A stretch of DNA of 64,000 bases from Rhodopseudomonas sp. BR0M22 (lineage in GTDB: Bacteria > Pseudomonadota > Alphaproteobacteria > Rhizobiales > Xanthobacteraceae). Below the pieces are notes generated by a model. It searched no databases and was not told the origin of the DNA. It was given only the letters and a program-made list of their open reading frames with translations. Both the position numbers and the translations under genes were made by a program. Positions within the stretch are counted from its first letter, which is position 1. Each line of letters starts with the position of its first letter. Below are positions 56,974-64,000 of the stretch, piece by piece. The stretch covers positions 19,934 to 83,933 of the forward strand of contig NZ_QUMK01000013.1 of assembly GCF_010907035.1 (NCBI RefSeq), in the 5' to 3' direction.

Positions 56974-58383
56974 ATGACCGCCAAGTTCACCGATTACATC
57001 GTCAAGGACATCGGCCTCGCCGATTTCGGCCGCAAGGAGATCTCGCTGGCCGAGACCGAAATGCCCGGCCTGATGGCGACCCGCGAGGAATACGGCCCCA
57101 AGCAACCCTTGAAGGGCGCCCGCATCGCCGGCTCGCTGCACATGACGATCCAGACCGCGGTGCTGATCGAGACGCTGGTGGCGCTCGGCGCCGACGTCCG
57201 CTGGGTGTCGTGCAACATCTACTCGACCCAGGACCACGCCGCCGCCGCGATCGCCGCCGCCGGCATTCCGGTGTTCGCCGTCAAGGGCGAGACGCTGAAG
57301 GATTACTGGGACTACACCGCCAAGCTGTTCGACTGGTCGGACGGCGGCACCCCGAACATGATCCTCGACGACGGCGGCGACGCGACCATGTTCGTGCATC
57401 AGGGCCTGCGTGCCGAGAACGGCGACACCATGTTCCTCGATCAGCACAATTCGGAAGAAGAAGAGATCTTCTTCGCGCTGATCAAGCGCATCCTCAAGGA
57501 GAAGCCGAAGGGCTACTTCGCCACGCTCGCCAAGAACATCAAGGGCGTGTCGGAAGAGACCACCACGGGCGTGCATCGTCTGTACGACATGGAGAAGGCC
57601 GGCAAGCTGCTGTTCCCGGCGATCAACGTCAACGACTCGGTCACCAAGTCGAAGTTCGACAACCTCTATGGCTGCCGTGAATCGCTGGTCGACGGCATCC
57701 GCCGCGGCACCGACGTGATGATGTCCGGCAAGGTCGCGATGGTGGCCGGCTTCGGCGACGTCGGCAAGGGCTCGGCGGCGTCGCTGCGCCAGGCCGGCGC
57801 CCGCGTCATGGTGTCGGAAGTCGATCCGATCTGCGCGCTGCAGGCGGCGATGGAAGGCTATCAGGTGGTGACCATGGAAGATGCGGCTCCGATCGCCGAC
57901 ATCTTCGTCACCGCCACGGGCAACAAGGACATCATCACCATCGACCACATGCGCGCGATGAAGGATCGCGCCATCGTCTGCAACATCGGCCACTTCGACA
58001 ACGAAATTCAGATCGCGCATCTGAAGAACCTGAAGTGGGACAACATCAAGCCGCAGGTCGACGAGATCACCTTCCCGGACGGCAAGCGCATCGTGCTGCT
58101 GTCGGAAGGCCGCCTCGTCAACCTCGGCAACGCCACCGGCCATCCGTCCTTCGTGATGTCGGCGTCGTTCACCAACCAGACGCTGGCGCAGATCGAGCTG
58201 TTCCAGAACCAGGGCAAGTACGACAGGAAGGTCTACGTGCTGCCCAAGACCCTGGACGAAAAGGTCGCCCGCCTGCACCTCGCCAAGATCGGCGTCAAGC
58301 TCACCGAGCTGCGCAAGGACCAGGCCGACTACATCGGCGTCAAGGTCGAAGGCCCGTTCAAGGCGGATCACTATCGGTACTGA
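56974..58383 (+). CDS. ahcY: S-adenosylhomocysteine hydrolase
   Basis: Splits S-adenosylhomocysteine to adenosine and homocysteine, relieving product inhibition of methyltransferases. The 469-residue protein has [34 protein letters not shown], the NAD-binding loop [17 protein letters not shown] at about residue 259, [12 protein letters not shown] and the C-terminal KADHYRY. Its length fits the bacterial group with the ~40-residue insertion. The ATG at 56974 is the family start. A strong terminator lies downstream. Confidence 0.98.
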   Translation: MTAKFTDYIVKDIGLADFGRKEISLAETEMPGLMATREEYGPKQPLKGARIAGSLHMTIQTAVLIETLVALGADVRWVSCNIYSTQDHAAAAIAAAGIPVFAVKGETLKDYWDYTAKLFDWSDGGTPNMILDDGGDATMFVHQGLRAENGDTMFLDQHNSEEEEIFFALIKRILKEKPKGYFATLAKNIKGVSEETTTGVHRLYDMEKAGKLLFPAINVNDSVTKSKFDNLYGCRESLVDGIRRGTDVMMSGKVAMVAGFGDVGKGSAASLRQAGARVMVSEVDPICALQAAMEGYQVVTMEDAAPIADIFVTATGNKDIITIDHMRAMKDRAIVCNIGHFDNEIQIAHLKNLKWDNIKPQVDEITFPDGKRIVLLSEGRLVNLGNATGHPSFVMSASFTNQTLAQIELFQNQGKYDRKVYVLPKTLDEKVARLHLAKIGVKLTELRKDQADYIGVKVEGPFKADHYRY

Positions 58384-58394
58384 TAGTTCAAGTC

Positions 58395-58497
58395 GTCATG
58401 GCCGGGCTCGACCCGGCCATCCATCGCGCGCGAAGCGCGCCCTTGCGCGTGATTTGTCGCGAAAAATATGGATTGCCGGGTCAAGCCCGGCAATGAC
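58395..58497. repeat. intergenic palindromic repeat after ahcY
   Basis: GTCATGGCCGGGCTCGACCC GGCCAT and GGATTGCCGGGTCAAGCCCG GCAATGAC are two hairpins in inverted arrangement around CGCGCGCGAAGCGCGCCC. The family is shared with the short element at 47474. Confidence 0.85.
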
Positions 58498-58531
58498 GGT
58501 TCGAGGGGCGCTCACCCCTCGGAAAACAATG

Positions 58532-58558
58532 AAGCCCCGGAGCGATGCTCCGGGGCTT
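58532..58558 (+). terminator. rho-independent terminator downstream of ahcY
   Basis: AAGCCCCGGAGC-GAT-GCTCCGGGGCTT is a perfect 12-pair stem with a three-base loop, followed by TGTCT. It should end transcription from metK/ahcY. The stem is symmetrical and may also stop leftward transcripts of the neighbouring three-gene operon. Confidence 0.85.
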
Positions 58559-58733
58559 TGTCTATTGCGCTGTCCCTGCTCGACCCACTGCCATGCTTAA
58601 TGGAAAACGGCGCAAATCGGCGGGTCTATTGCTCGCATCAAAATGGCAAGCTCAAACTTGTGAATGAATACCAACTCATCGTCCAGGCGGTCTCCCCCAC
58701 ATATCAACGCGACGATCAAAGTAACTGTAAGCT

Positions 58734-60560
58734 CTATGAAGTAAAACTTGCTCCCACGATCTCCTCGGAGTGGACGCCGCTTTCGAGTTTATAGGTGCGG
58801 AACAGTTCGGCGTAATTTCGTCTTTCCTGCGGTCCAAGCACCTTGACGAGCTTCGACTCCATCTCTCGCACGTCGCTTAAAGGGCCTTCCAATTCGAGGA
58901 AGAATCCGAGTTCAGGAATTTCATCCACCGCAGCAACAAGCGACCTTCTCGATGTCAGGTAGGTAGTACGCCGCTTCTCCATATACCAAGTTGCTTCAAA
59001 TCCGCTTCGATGAAGGGAGTCCCGAACCGCGCTCTCCGATCCTGCGGGAACCTCCAATTCGATCCGAGAGTATGTTCTTCCGACCCAATGCCGAGGTCCC
59101 TTTAGTGCTACCGCAAGCAGACCGCCTTCTTGGCGGAGTCGTACGACATAATCCAGTCGTTTAGCGAAACGCTCGGCCGTGTCAAAATACTCGTCCCGCT
59201 GAAACTTGGCGCCTCCACTGGCCTGAAAGCCAAACTCCGCAAGCAGCGCTTCTAAGGTTGCAACATCCAAAATTGGGTACTTAGCCTCTGTTTCAACTGG
59301 ATTTGCTTGAGTAGTGAGCTCAGAAGTTTCGGGTACTGGTACATCGTAACAGATCGTTTCCAAGCTGCGCCCTTCGAAAAACCAAGGATTCCAGTTCAGA
59401 TAGCGCCGTGCGTGTCCGAATCGATCTAGATGTGGCCACAGAGCTTGAATCAGATCGGGTCGTGCGTCTCCAATTCTGTATAGGCATACTTTGCCCTTGT
59501 GTGCGTATCCCTCTGTGTACAGATCTCCCTTGCTGCCAATGAGTAGAACGGAATTGGGTGTTGTGTCAGTGTCCGTGCAGCGGATATCTATAGGAAGGCG
59601 TCTTTTGATCGTCTCGTCAACTAATCGCCAGAGCTTAGTGTAGATATAAGAACTTGGTACGATTGTTGTTCTTTTGCCTTTTGAAGCTTCTTCAATGCGG
59701 CGAGCGGCGCCACCCTTCACTACCACGTGGATGACCCAATTTCGAACTCCTCTGGCGACCAGCCAGTCTCGAAGATCCCGCCATTCGTCAGCATTCTCAT
59801 TTAGCGATGTAATTACAGTCTGTACCGTGAGCGGAATTCCCTCCGCATGACAGATGTCGATTGTTCGAATTGCCCCCAGCGATGACGATTCGCCGTTCTT
59901 GACGTATTGCCTGTTTGTTGGGCGAAGTTTCCGATTCTGATTAGAAATCGTATCGAGCGACACTCTGACGTGTACGTTGTTCTCTTTAAGTAGCGGAACA
60001 AGTGTAGTGATGTCTCCGACGCCTGACGTGTCTAAAACAAGAGCCTTTTCGGCTGCTAAGCGCTCGATCAGGGCCTTCGCTCGGCGTGGGCGAGTCAACG
60101 GGTCGCCACCAGTGATGACTGCGACCATCGCTGGCAGCATATTTGCCGTTGCGGCAACATTGTCAATGTCGTCATCGGATTCCGTGTCTCGAAACTGCTT
60201 CATCAAATCATCGGCGTGACAGTAGATGCACGAGAGTGGACAATGGGCTGTACAAAAGCAATTGACTACCAGCGGCATTGAAACGGATGGGAGCTCTAAG
60301 AAGCTGCCAAGAAAGGACGGGCCGCAATACGCCTTCTCTGTTATCTTGGGACTTCTTGTCTCACAAATGCCAAGCGCAGCCAGTGCTGTCACAGCTTCCT
60401 TGTCTGTGGTAGCGACTTTCGTCCAGGTATCTGGAAGAGATTTCAGATAAAGGAAGATCTTTTGATTGGCAGCAAAAAAGTCATCGCGTTGAGGCACATA
60501 GCAGATGCCACCAAAGACGTCTTCGCGCAATCGAACCCCGGGGCGAATGCGAGTTTCCAT
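58734..60560 (-). CDS. PqqD/RRE-like + radical SAM + CYTH fusion protein
   Basis: A 608-residue three-part protein. Residues 1-60 (ETRIRPGVRLREDVFGGICY) look like a PqqD/MftB-type peptide-recognition domain. Residues ~95-400 form a radical SAM domain with CPLSCIYC (C107, C111, C114; Cx3Cx2C), AVITGGDPLTRP, SLDTISNQNRKLRP and extra cysteines at C101 and C103. Residues ~420-590 are a CYTH-type phosphohydrolase/cyclase-like domain: EKxK-type motif read as ETEAK (E423, E425, K427), then YVVRLRQEGG, ALKGP, RIELEV and EKRRTTY. The family's polyphosphate-binding charged residues are mostly present. The ATG at 60560 overlaps the methyltransferase stop (TAATG). The reaction is unknown, and the fusion is unusual. 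Confidence 0.8.
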   Translation of the reverse strand: METRIRPGVRLREDVFGGICYVPQRDDFFAANQKIFLYLKSLPDTWTKVATTDKEAVTALAALGICETRSPKITEKAYCGPSFLGSFLELPSVSMPLVVNCFCTAHCPLSCIYCHADDLMKQFRDTESDDDIDNVAATANMLPAMVAVITGGDPLTRPRRAKALIERLAAEKALVLDTSGVGDITTLVPLLKENNVHVRVSLDTISNQNRKLRPTNRQYVKNGESSSLGAIRTIDICHAEGIPLTVQTVITSLNENADEWRDLRDWLVARGVRNWVIHVVVKGGAARRIEEASKGKRTTIVPSSYIYTKLWRLVDETIKRRLPIDIRCTDTDTTPNSVLLIGSKGDLYTEGYAHKGKVCLYRIGDARPDLIQALWPHLDRFGHARRYLNWNPWFFEGRSLETICYDVPVPETSELTTQANPVETEAKYPILDVATLEALLAEFGFQASGGAKFQRDEYFDTAERFAKRLDYVVRLRQEGGLLAVALKGPRHWVGRTYSRIELEVPAGSESAVRDSLHRSGFEATWYMEKRRTTYLTSRRSLVAAVDEIPELGFFLELEGPLSDVREMESKLVKVLGPQERRNYAELFRTYKLESGVHSEEIVGASFTS

Positions 60561-61855
60561 TATTTGCCCTTGCGAAACGCTAGCCACCATTCCTGCTGGC
60601 CTATGCCGTACAGTCCAGTAGTTCCCGCTCGTCGCCTCAAACCGACGTGCCTCTTAACAATCTTTCGTTCTTTCCCAAAAATGGTGCATCCCTCGTTCTC
60701 AAGAACTCTCTCGATTAAGAGTCCTGTGGGAAAAAGTATGTCCTTTCTGACTGTGTCGCGTACAAAAAAGACTAGTAGCCCTCCTTCCTTCGTTCTTTCG
60801 GAGAGCTTGCGAACTGATTGTGCGAGAGTGACTGCATAGTTTCGAAAGAATGGATAGTAATACCCCTCACTTGCATACCCGTCATCGTTCTTAATTGCCC
60901 GCAGTGCGCCGACAACTTCCATGGGTAAACCCTGCTCTTCAATTGAAAGAGGGGGGGTGCCCCTTACAACGTTTGACCCTATTTGGCGACTTTGGATTTC
61001 CCGAATATTGGCTCCCCAGATAGATGCGGAAACGTGCGACTCTGGCCCCCACATTCTAGTGTAGTCGAGTCGGTTTGCGTAGGGCGGCGAGGTGATAACT
61101 ACATCTACTCGCGGCGAGCTGCCAAAATCACCGCGCGCTGCGTCCATCGGGGTTGCCGTCAACCGTCCCCAAGCCTTGGAGTTGTTGTATGTCTCAGCTA
61201 TATCATCCGCAAACTTTAACCAGGAAGATGCGGCTCGTTGAAGAGACGTATTGATCTCAGATGAGCGTTGCAGTCCGCCTGGCTTGATCCAAGTGTGGTT
61301 GTCGCTAGACCGGTAGCATGCGATCTCTCTCGCTGCGAGGAGAGGGATTGCCGCAGCAAAGCGCTTCCTAAGAGACATTCGTGCGAAGTCGCTTGGCGAG
61401 TGGAACGGATCGTCCGTTAGGTCAAACAATTCTCGATATTGACGCAGCTGAACCTTGATTCCTTCAGGGAGCCAGTCGTCGACATACTCGAAGCGCAAAT
61501 GCCTCTTGCGAAAGGAGACGGTGCTGAGTTTATCAGTAAACCAATCGACTAGCGCGTGGCGGCTTTTCACGATCTCTGGTGACCTGAGTGATGCCATCAG
61601 ACCCATCGTCGGGTTGATGTCGCCTAACCACACCGTTGCGCCTTCAAACGCGACATTTGCCAAAAGAAAGCCCTGTCCACTCATCGGGTCGAGGATCGTC
61701 TTGTTGCTCGGGTTGCCAAGGTGAGCGAGGTAGAAATGTTGCTGGTTCGTTGTATAGCCGCCGTAAGCTCTCGAAAAGAACGGTGACCTCGATGGGGGCG
61801 CCTCGTGACTACCTTGTGGTTGTGATTCGTTGTTTGACTTGATCAATTTAGCCAT
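60560..61855 (-). CDS. DNA methyltransferase, N4-cytosine/N6-adenine type
   Basis: A 431-residue methyltransferase. Motif I is ILDPMSGQGFLLANVAFEG (D56-G62) and the catalytic motif is VVITSPPYANRLDYTRMWG (S256-P-P-Y259), the SPPY form usual in amino-methyltransferases. The ~190 residues between them could hold target recognition (alpha-like motif order). The early YGGYTTNQQHFYLAHLGNPS segment matches site-specific DNA methylases of the adenine/cytosine N-type. No restriction endonuclease gene is adjacent; the neighbours are a hydrolase and a radical SAM-CYTH fusion. It overlaps the hydrolase by 13 bases. The substrate could in principle be RNA. Confidence 0.8.
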   Translation of the reverse strand: MAKLIKSNNESQPQGSHEAPPSRSPFFSRAYGGYTTNQQHFYLAHLGNPSNKTILDPMSGQGFLLANVAFEGATVWLGDINPTMGLMASLRSPEIVKSRHALVDWFTDKLSTVSFRKRHLRFEYVDDWLPEGIKVQLRQYRELFDLTDDPFHSPSDFARMSLRKRFAAAIPLLAAREIACYRSSDNHTWIKPGGLQRSSEINTSLQRAASSWLKFADDIAETYNNSKAWGRLTATPMDAARGDFGSSPRVDVVITSPPYANRLDYTRMWGPESHVSASIWGANIREIQSRQIGSNVVRGTPPLSIEEQGLPMEVVGALRAIKNDDGYASEGYYYPFFRNYAVTLAQSVRKLSERTKEGGLLVFFVRDTVRKDILFPTGLLIERVLENEGCTIFGKERKIVKRHVGLRRRAGTTGLYGIGQQEWWLAFRKGK

Positions 61856-63621
61856 TTCGCCAACTCATTAATGAGAGGCGCAGACAATTTGTCGGAGCCG
61901 ATGGAATCGAGGTGTGTATCAAGCTGAAGCGTAGTAGTTGGACAGCGCAAACAGGTATCTTCGCCCGCTACGAACTGTGGTAAGAAAATGCAGCATTTCA
62001 TGGACCAGGGAACTAGTCGATCCGGCTGAGACCAGCCTGTTGTATTAAATTCAGATTGTAGGGCCATGCGGATGTCGTCGCGGCTGTCCCAATCCAGAGA
62101 ATAGCTTTTGGGCTCTTCCATATGGAGCGCTTCACTTCCGTGTTGACTATCTACTTCACCTAAAAGAGGCAGGAAAAGGTGTCCCACACTCAGGGAAGGG
62201 GCAATTGGTTGCGTCTTCCAAACGTTCCAGAGTACTGTTTCGTCATATCCTGCCAGTGTAATGATTGATTCGTTGCCGATCTGTGCGCCTAAGTATGAAA
62301 GGCATGTCCATACCATGGCCGGTGTTAGTAGTCGCCGTGGGCGTTGGGAGTTCAGCAATGCCAAATCGACCGAAGTGGCGTTTGGCTTTATCAATTTCGA
62401 TACCTTGAGGATTACGTTTAAGCGAAAGTCGGTTTCTCCGAGCCATTTGCGTACGGCTGTCCATGGGTCCGCTTCGGGAGCTTTGCCGCTATATGCTCCG
62501 TCAATCACTTGGCTAAACGTGACGACATTGACGGCCTCAGCGTCGCCTCCGACTCTACTGACCCACGCGAGTAGTCTCTCTCGAAACCGGCTCACCTCGA
62601 AATTCGTCTCTCCAAGGTCATCGATAAATAAATTGATTGTAGCCCCTTTTTTTTGAAGGCCGGCAGCTGCGAAGCATTGCGCTGCGTGGATTGGCGTCGG
62701 GTGACGTAGTCGTACTGGCCAATAAATGTGGCAGGGCGCTTTTCGAGAATTGAATGTACTCGGGTCCCATCTAAAGTAGAACTCGCTGTCAAAAAGGCTG
62801 ATTAGGTCCAAAATGTTTGATGCGTGCAAAATTGATATCAAAGGTCGATGTTCGTTCGCAGGTGTTGTCTTTGGAGAGGACAGTGATGTAAGAAAGGATT
62901 TAACGCTTTGGTATATCAGTTCGTCGCGATTGCGTGGTTTGCTTATGCTAATGTGGTCCTCGTGAAGTGGGACCGCTACTGTTTGGGGGACGCCTGGCTC
63001 GGCGGTTGCTTGGTCCACGACGATTCCGATGTGCGAAATTGGTAGCGTCTCTGCGAAGGCGCGGGTCTCGAATCTTTTGCCTCGATACCAATTATATGTC
63101 TCTCGAAGAGTGTCGTTATTGGCTTCGAGTTCTACCCCGAGTTTTGTCATTTTGAATAAGCTTCGAAGGATTTGGAGTGTTGGAACGCGGCTGGACCCCT
63201 GGTGAGGTGTGGCAACAAAAACGACACCCCTCGTGGCTTCTAGGACTCGCCTATATCGTTCAACGCCAAGGCTCTCCGCGTTCTGCAGCAGCTTCTTAAT
63301 AATCAGGCCTCCCAGACTGTGTCCAACAAAGACGATTGGCTTACTTCCGAAGCCTTTGCTGCAAAGAAGTTCCAGCAGATTATTCGCGCGATCGTAGATT
63401 GGCATTGCATCGGGACCGAGCCATGCTGTTGCGGATGATTCGTATTCGATTGAATGAATGTTTATAGTAGGAAGGTCTTCATCGAGCCAATTGAGCCATC
63501 CGTGTCCGGTGAGATCATTAGTCCACGTGGACCTCGGGTCTCCGCCAATCCCGTGGATAAAAATCACGTCGATCTGGCCTTCCTTGTTCACATTCGATAT
63601 CGGGTGCAATTGGGTAGACAA
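61843..63621 (-). CDS. alpha/beta hydrolase (PGAP1/DUF676-like) with unknown C-terminal half
   Basis: A 592-residue protein. The N-terminal ~240 residues are a serine alpha/beta hydrolase of the type found fused to signalling modules: DVIFIHGIGGDPRSTW (oxyanion region), FVGHSLGGLIIKKLL with nucleophile S102, FVATPHQGS, VVDQATAEPG (acid near D203) and HEDHISISKP (catalytic H223). Residues ~260-592 are not recognised. Within them HIYWPVRLRHPTPIHAAQC and ATINLFIDDLGE recall the HUP fold of class I tRNA synthetases, a weak resemblance. A CLRC pair lies near the C-terminus. The TTG start has AGGGG upstream. It is the first gene of the operon; no signal peptide is seen. Confidence 0.72.
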   Translation of the reverse strand: MSTQLHPISNVNKEGQIDVIFIHGIGGDPRSTWTNDLTGHGWLNWLDEDLPTINIHSIEYESSATAWLGPDAMPIYDRANNLLELLCSKGFGSKPIVFVGHSLGGLIIKKLLQNAESLGVERYRRVLEATRGVVFVATPHQGSSRVPTLQILRSLFKMTKLGVELEANNDTLRETYNWYRGKRFETRAFAETLPISHIGIVVDQATAEPGVPQTVAVPLHEDHISISKPRNRDELIYQSVKSFLTSLSSPKTTPANEHRPLISILHASNILDLISLFDSEFYFRWDPSTFNSRKAPCHIYWPVRLRHPTPIHAAQCFAAAGLQKKGATINLFIDDLGETNFEVSRFRERLLAWVSRVGGDAEAVNVVTFSQVIDGAYSGKAPEADPWTAVRKWLGETDFRLNVILKVSKLIKPNATSVDLALLNSQRPRRLLTPAMVWTCLSYLGAQIGNESIITLAGYDETVLWNVWKTQPIAPSLSVGHLFLPLLGEVDSQHGSEALHMEEPKSYSLDWDSRDDIRMALQSEFNTTGWSQPDRLVPWSMKCCIFLPQFVAGEDTCLRCPTTTLQLDTHLDSIGSDKLSAPLINELAKWLN

Positions 63622-63823
63622 CTGAATCCCCTAGAAGAATCGTTTGTTGCGTGCGCAGGCTAAGCTCAATTCGAAGAGCGAAGATAGCGAGATGGGCAAA
63701 ATGCAATCTTCAATATTGGGGATAAACGCTTTTTGGGGTACTCGTTTGGTCGTCCGCCGTGGACAGAACTGCAAAACAAGTACTCTTCACGGCAGTGATC
63801 CGCCGTGGCCGACACAAGCAAGC

Positions 63824-63917
63824 GTAGCCCGGGTGAGCGGAGCGACACCCGGGATTTTTGAATGAAGCGCTCGCTTTCTCGGATATCGCTGCGCTCATCC
63901 GGGCGACCCCTTTGCTA
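63824..63917. repeat. intergenic palindromic repeat overlapping toxin stop
   Basis: GTAGCCCGGGTGAGCGGAGC GACACCCGGG is a strong hairpin, followed by a degenerate inverted copy ending GCGCTCATCCGGGCGACCCC and TTTGCTAC. The right end includes the stop codon of the PIN-domain gene. Confidence 0.7.
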
Positions 63918-64000
63918 CGCCTTTCCGAACGGATCAACCGCCGCCACACCCGTCGGTGCAAAATCCGAAACGTTTCGCGTCACCACGGTCAGTCCGTGCT
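63915..64000 (-). CDS. PIN-domain (VapC/FitB-like) toxin, C-terminal end only
   Basis: The last 28 codons visible on the minus strand read HGLTVVTRNVSDFAPTGVAA and VDPFGKA before a TAG stop. The TRNxxDF...G...xNPF-like ending is characteristic of VapC/FitB PIN-domain ribonucleases of toxin-antitoxin pairs. The rest, and any antitoxin gene, lie beyond the right edge of the window. Confidence 0.72.
   Translation of the reverse strand, partial: HGLTVVTRNVSDFAPTGVAAVDPFGKA

Noticed and set aside
58468..58794. Rightward frame after ahcY
   Set aside because: It runs through a palindromic repeat, the terminator and the end of the convergent gene, with no ribosome-binding site or family resemblance.

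Overview
The window is high-GC DNA with tightly packed, often stop/start-overlapping genes. Gene content and codon choice suggest an alphaproteobacterium of the Bradyrhizobiaceae/Nitrobacteraceae type, most like Rhodopseudomonas palustris. Pointers are the many branched-chain-amino-acid-type (HAAT) ABC transporters, the metK-ahcY pairing and abundant intergenic palindromic repeats. The species call is inference from protein flavour; no database was searched.

Positions 1-19600 are a surface-polysaccharide locus. It holds GDP-mannose dehydratase (gmd, cut by the left edge), two tandem GDP-fucose-synthase-like genes, a glycosyltransferase facing the other way, a STELLO/DUF288-like glycosyltransferase, a truncated methyltransferase, a Wzx-type flippase, a methyltransferase-like protein, a nonulosonic (sialic-like) acid module neuB-neuC-neuA, a KpsS-like capsule protein, a methyltransferase, two GT4 glycosyltransferases, an AsnB-type amidotransferase and a Wzy/ligase-like membrane protein. 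Together they would make, flip and polymerise a repeat unit carrying a 6-deoxyhexose and a nonulosonic acid.

Positions 19971-52315 hold four complete HAAT transporters (binding protein, two permeases, two ATPases): 19971-27491, with an embedded acyl-CoA-ligase-like gene; 33663-38774; 41633-46308, followed by a single-domain MetE-like gene; and 47670-52315. Between them lie a GT39-like membrane protein, a MerR/carboxymuconolactone-decarboxylase pair, a HemD-like gene, purU and a small lipoprotein. In all four transporters a palindromic repeat lies directly 3' of the binding-protein gene. An AT-richer islet at 31675-33662 (DUF5131 plus a three-Cys-motif partner protein) sits beside the second transporter and is bounded by a 184-bp direct repeat of the transporter ATPase gene's 3' end.

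Positions 52579-58383 are housekeeping: UDP-glucose dehydrogenase, an HTH-like/methyltransferase protein, metK and ahcY, the last followed by a clear terminator. Positions 58734-63621 hold a compact AT-richer three-gene operon read leftward: an alpha/beta hydrolase with an unusual C-terminal half, a DNA methyltransferase, and a fusion of a PqqD/RRE-like domain, a radical SAM domain and a CYTH domain. It has the look of a genome-defence or nucleic-acid-modification system and is the best candidate for an undescribed system here. The right edge carries the C-terminus of a PIN-domain (VapC/FitB-like) toxin.
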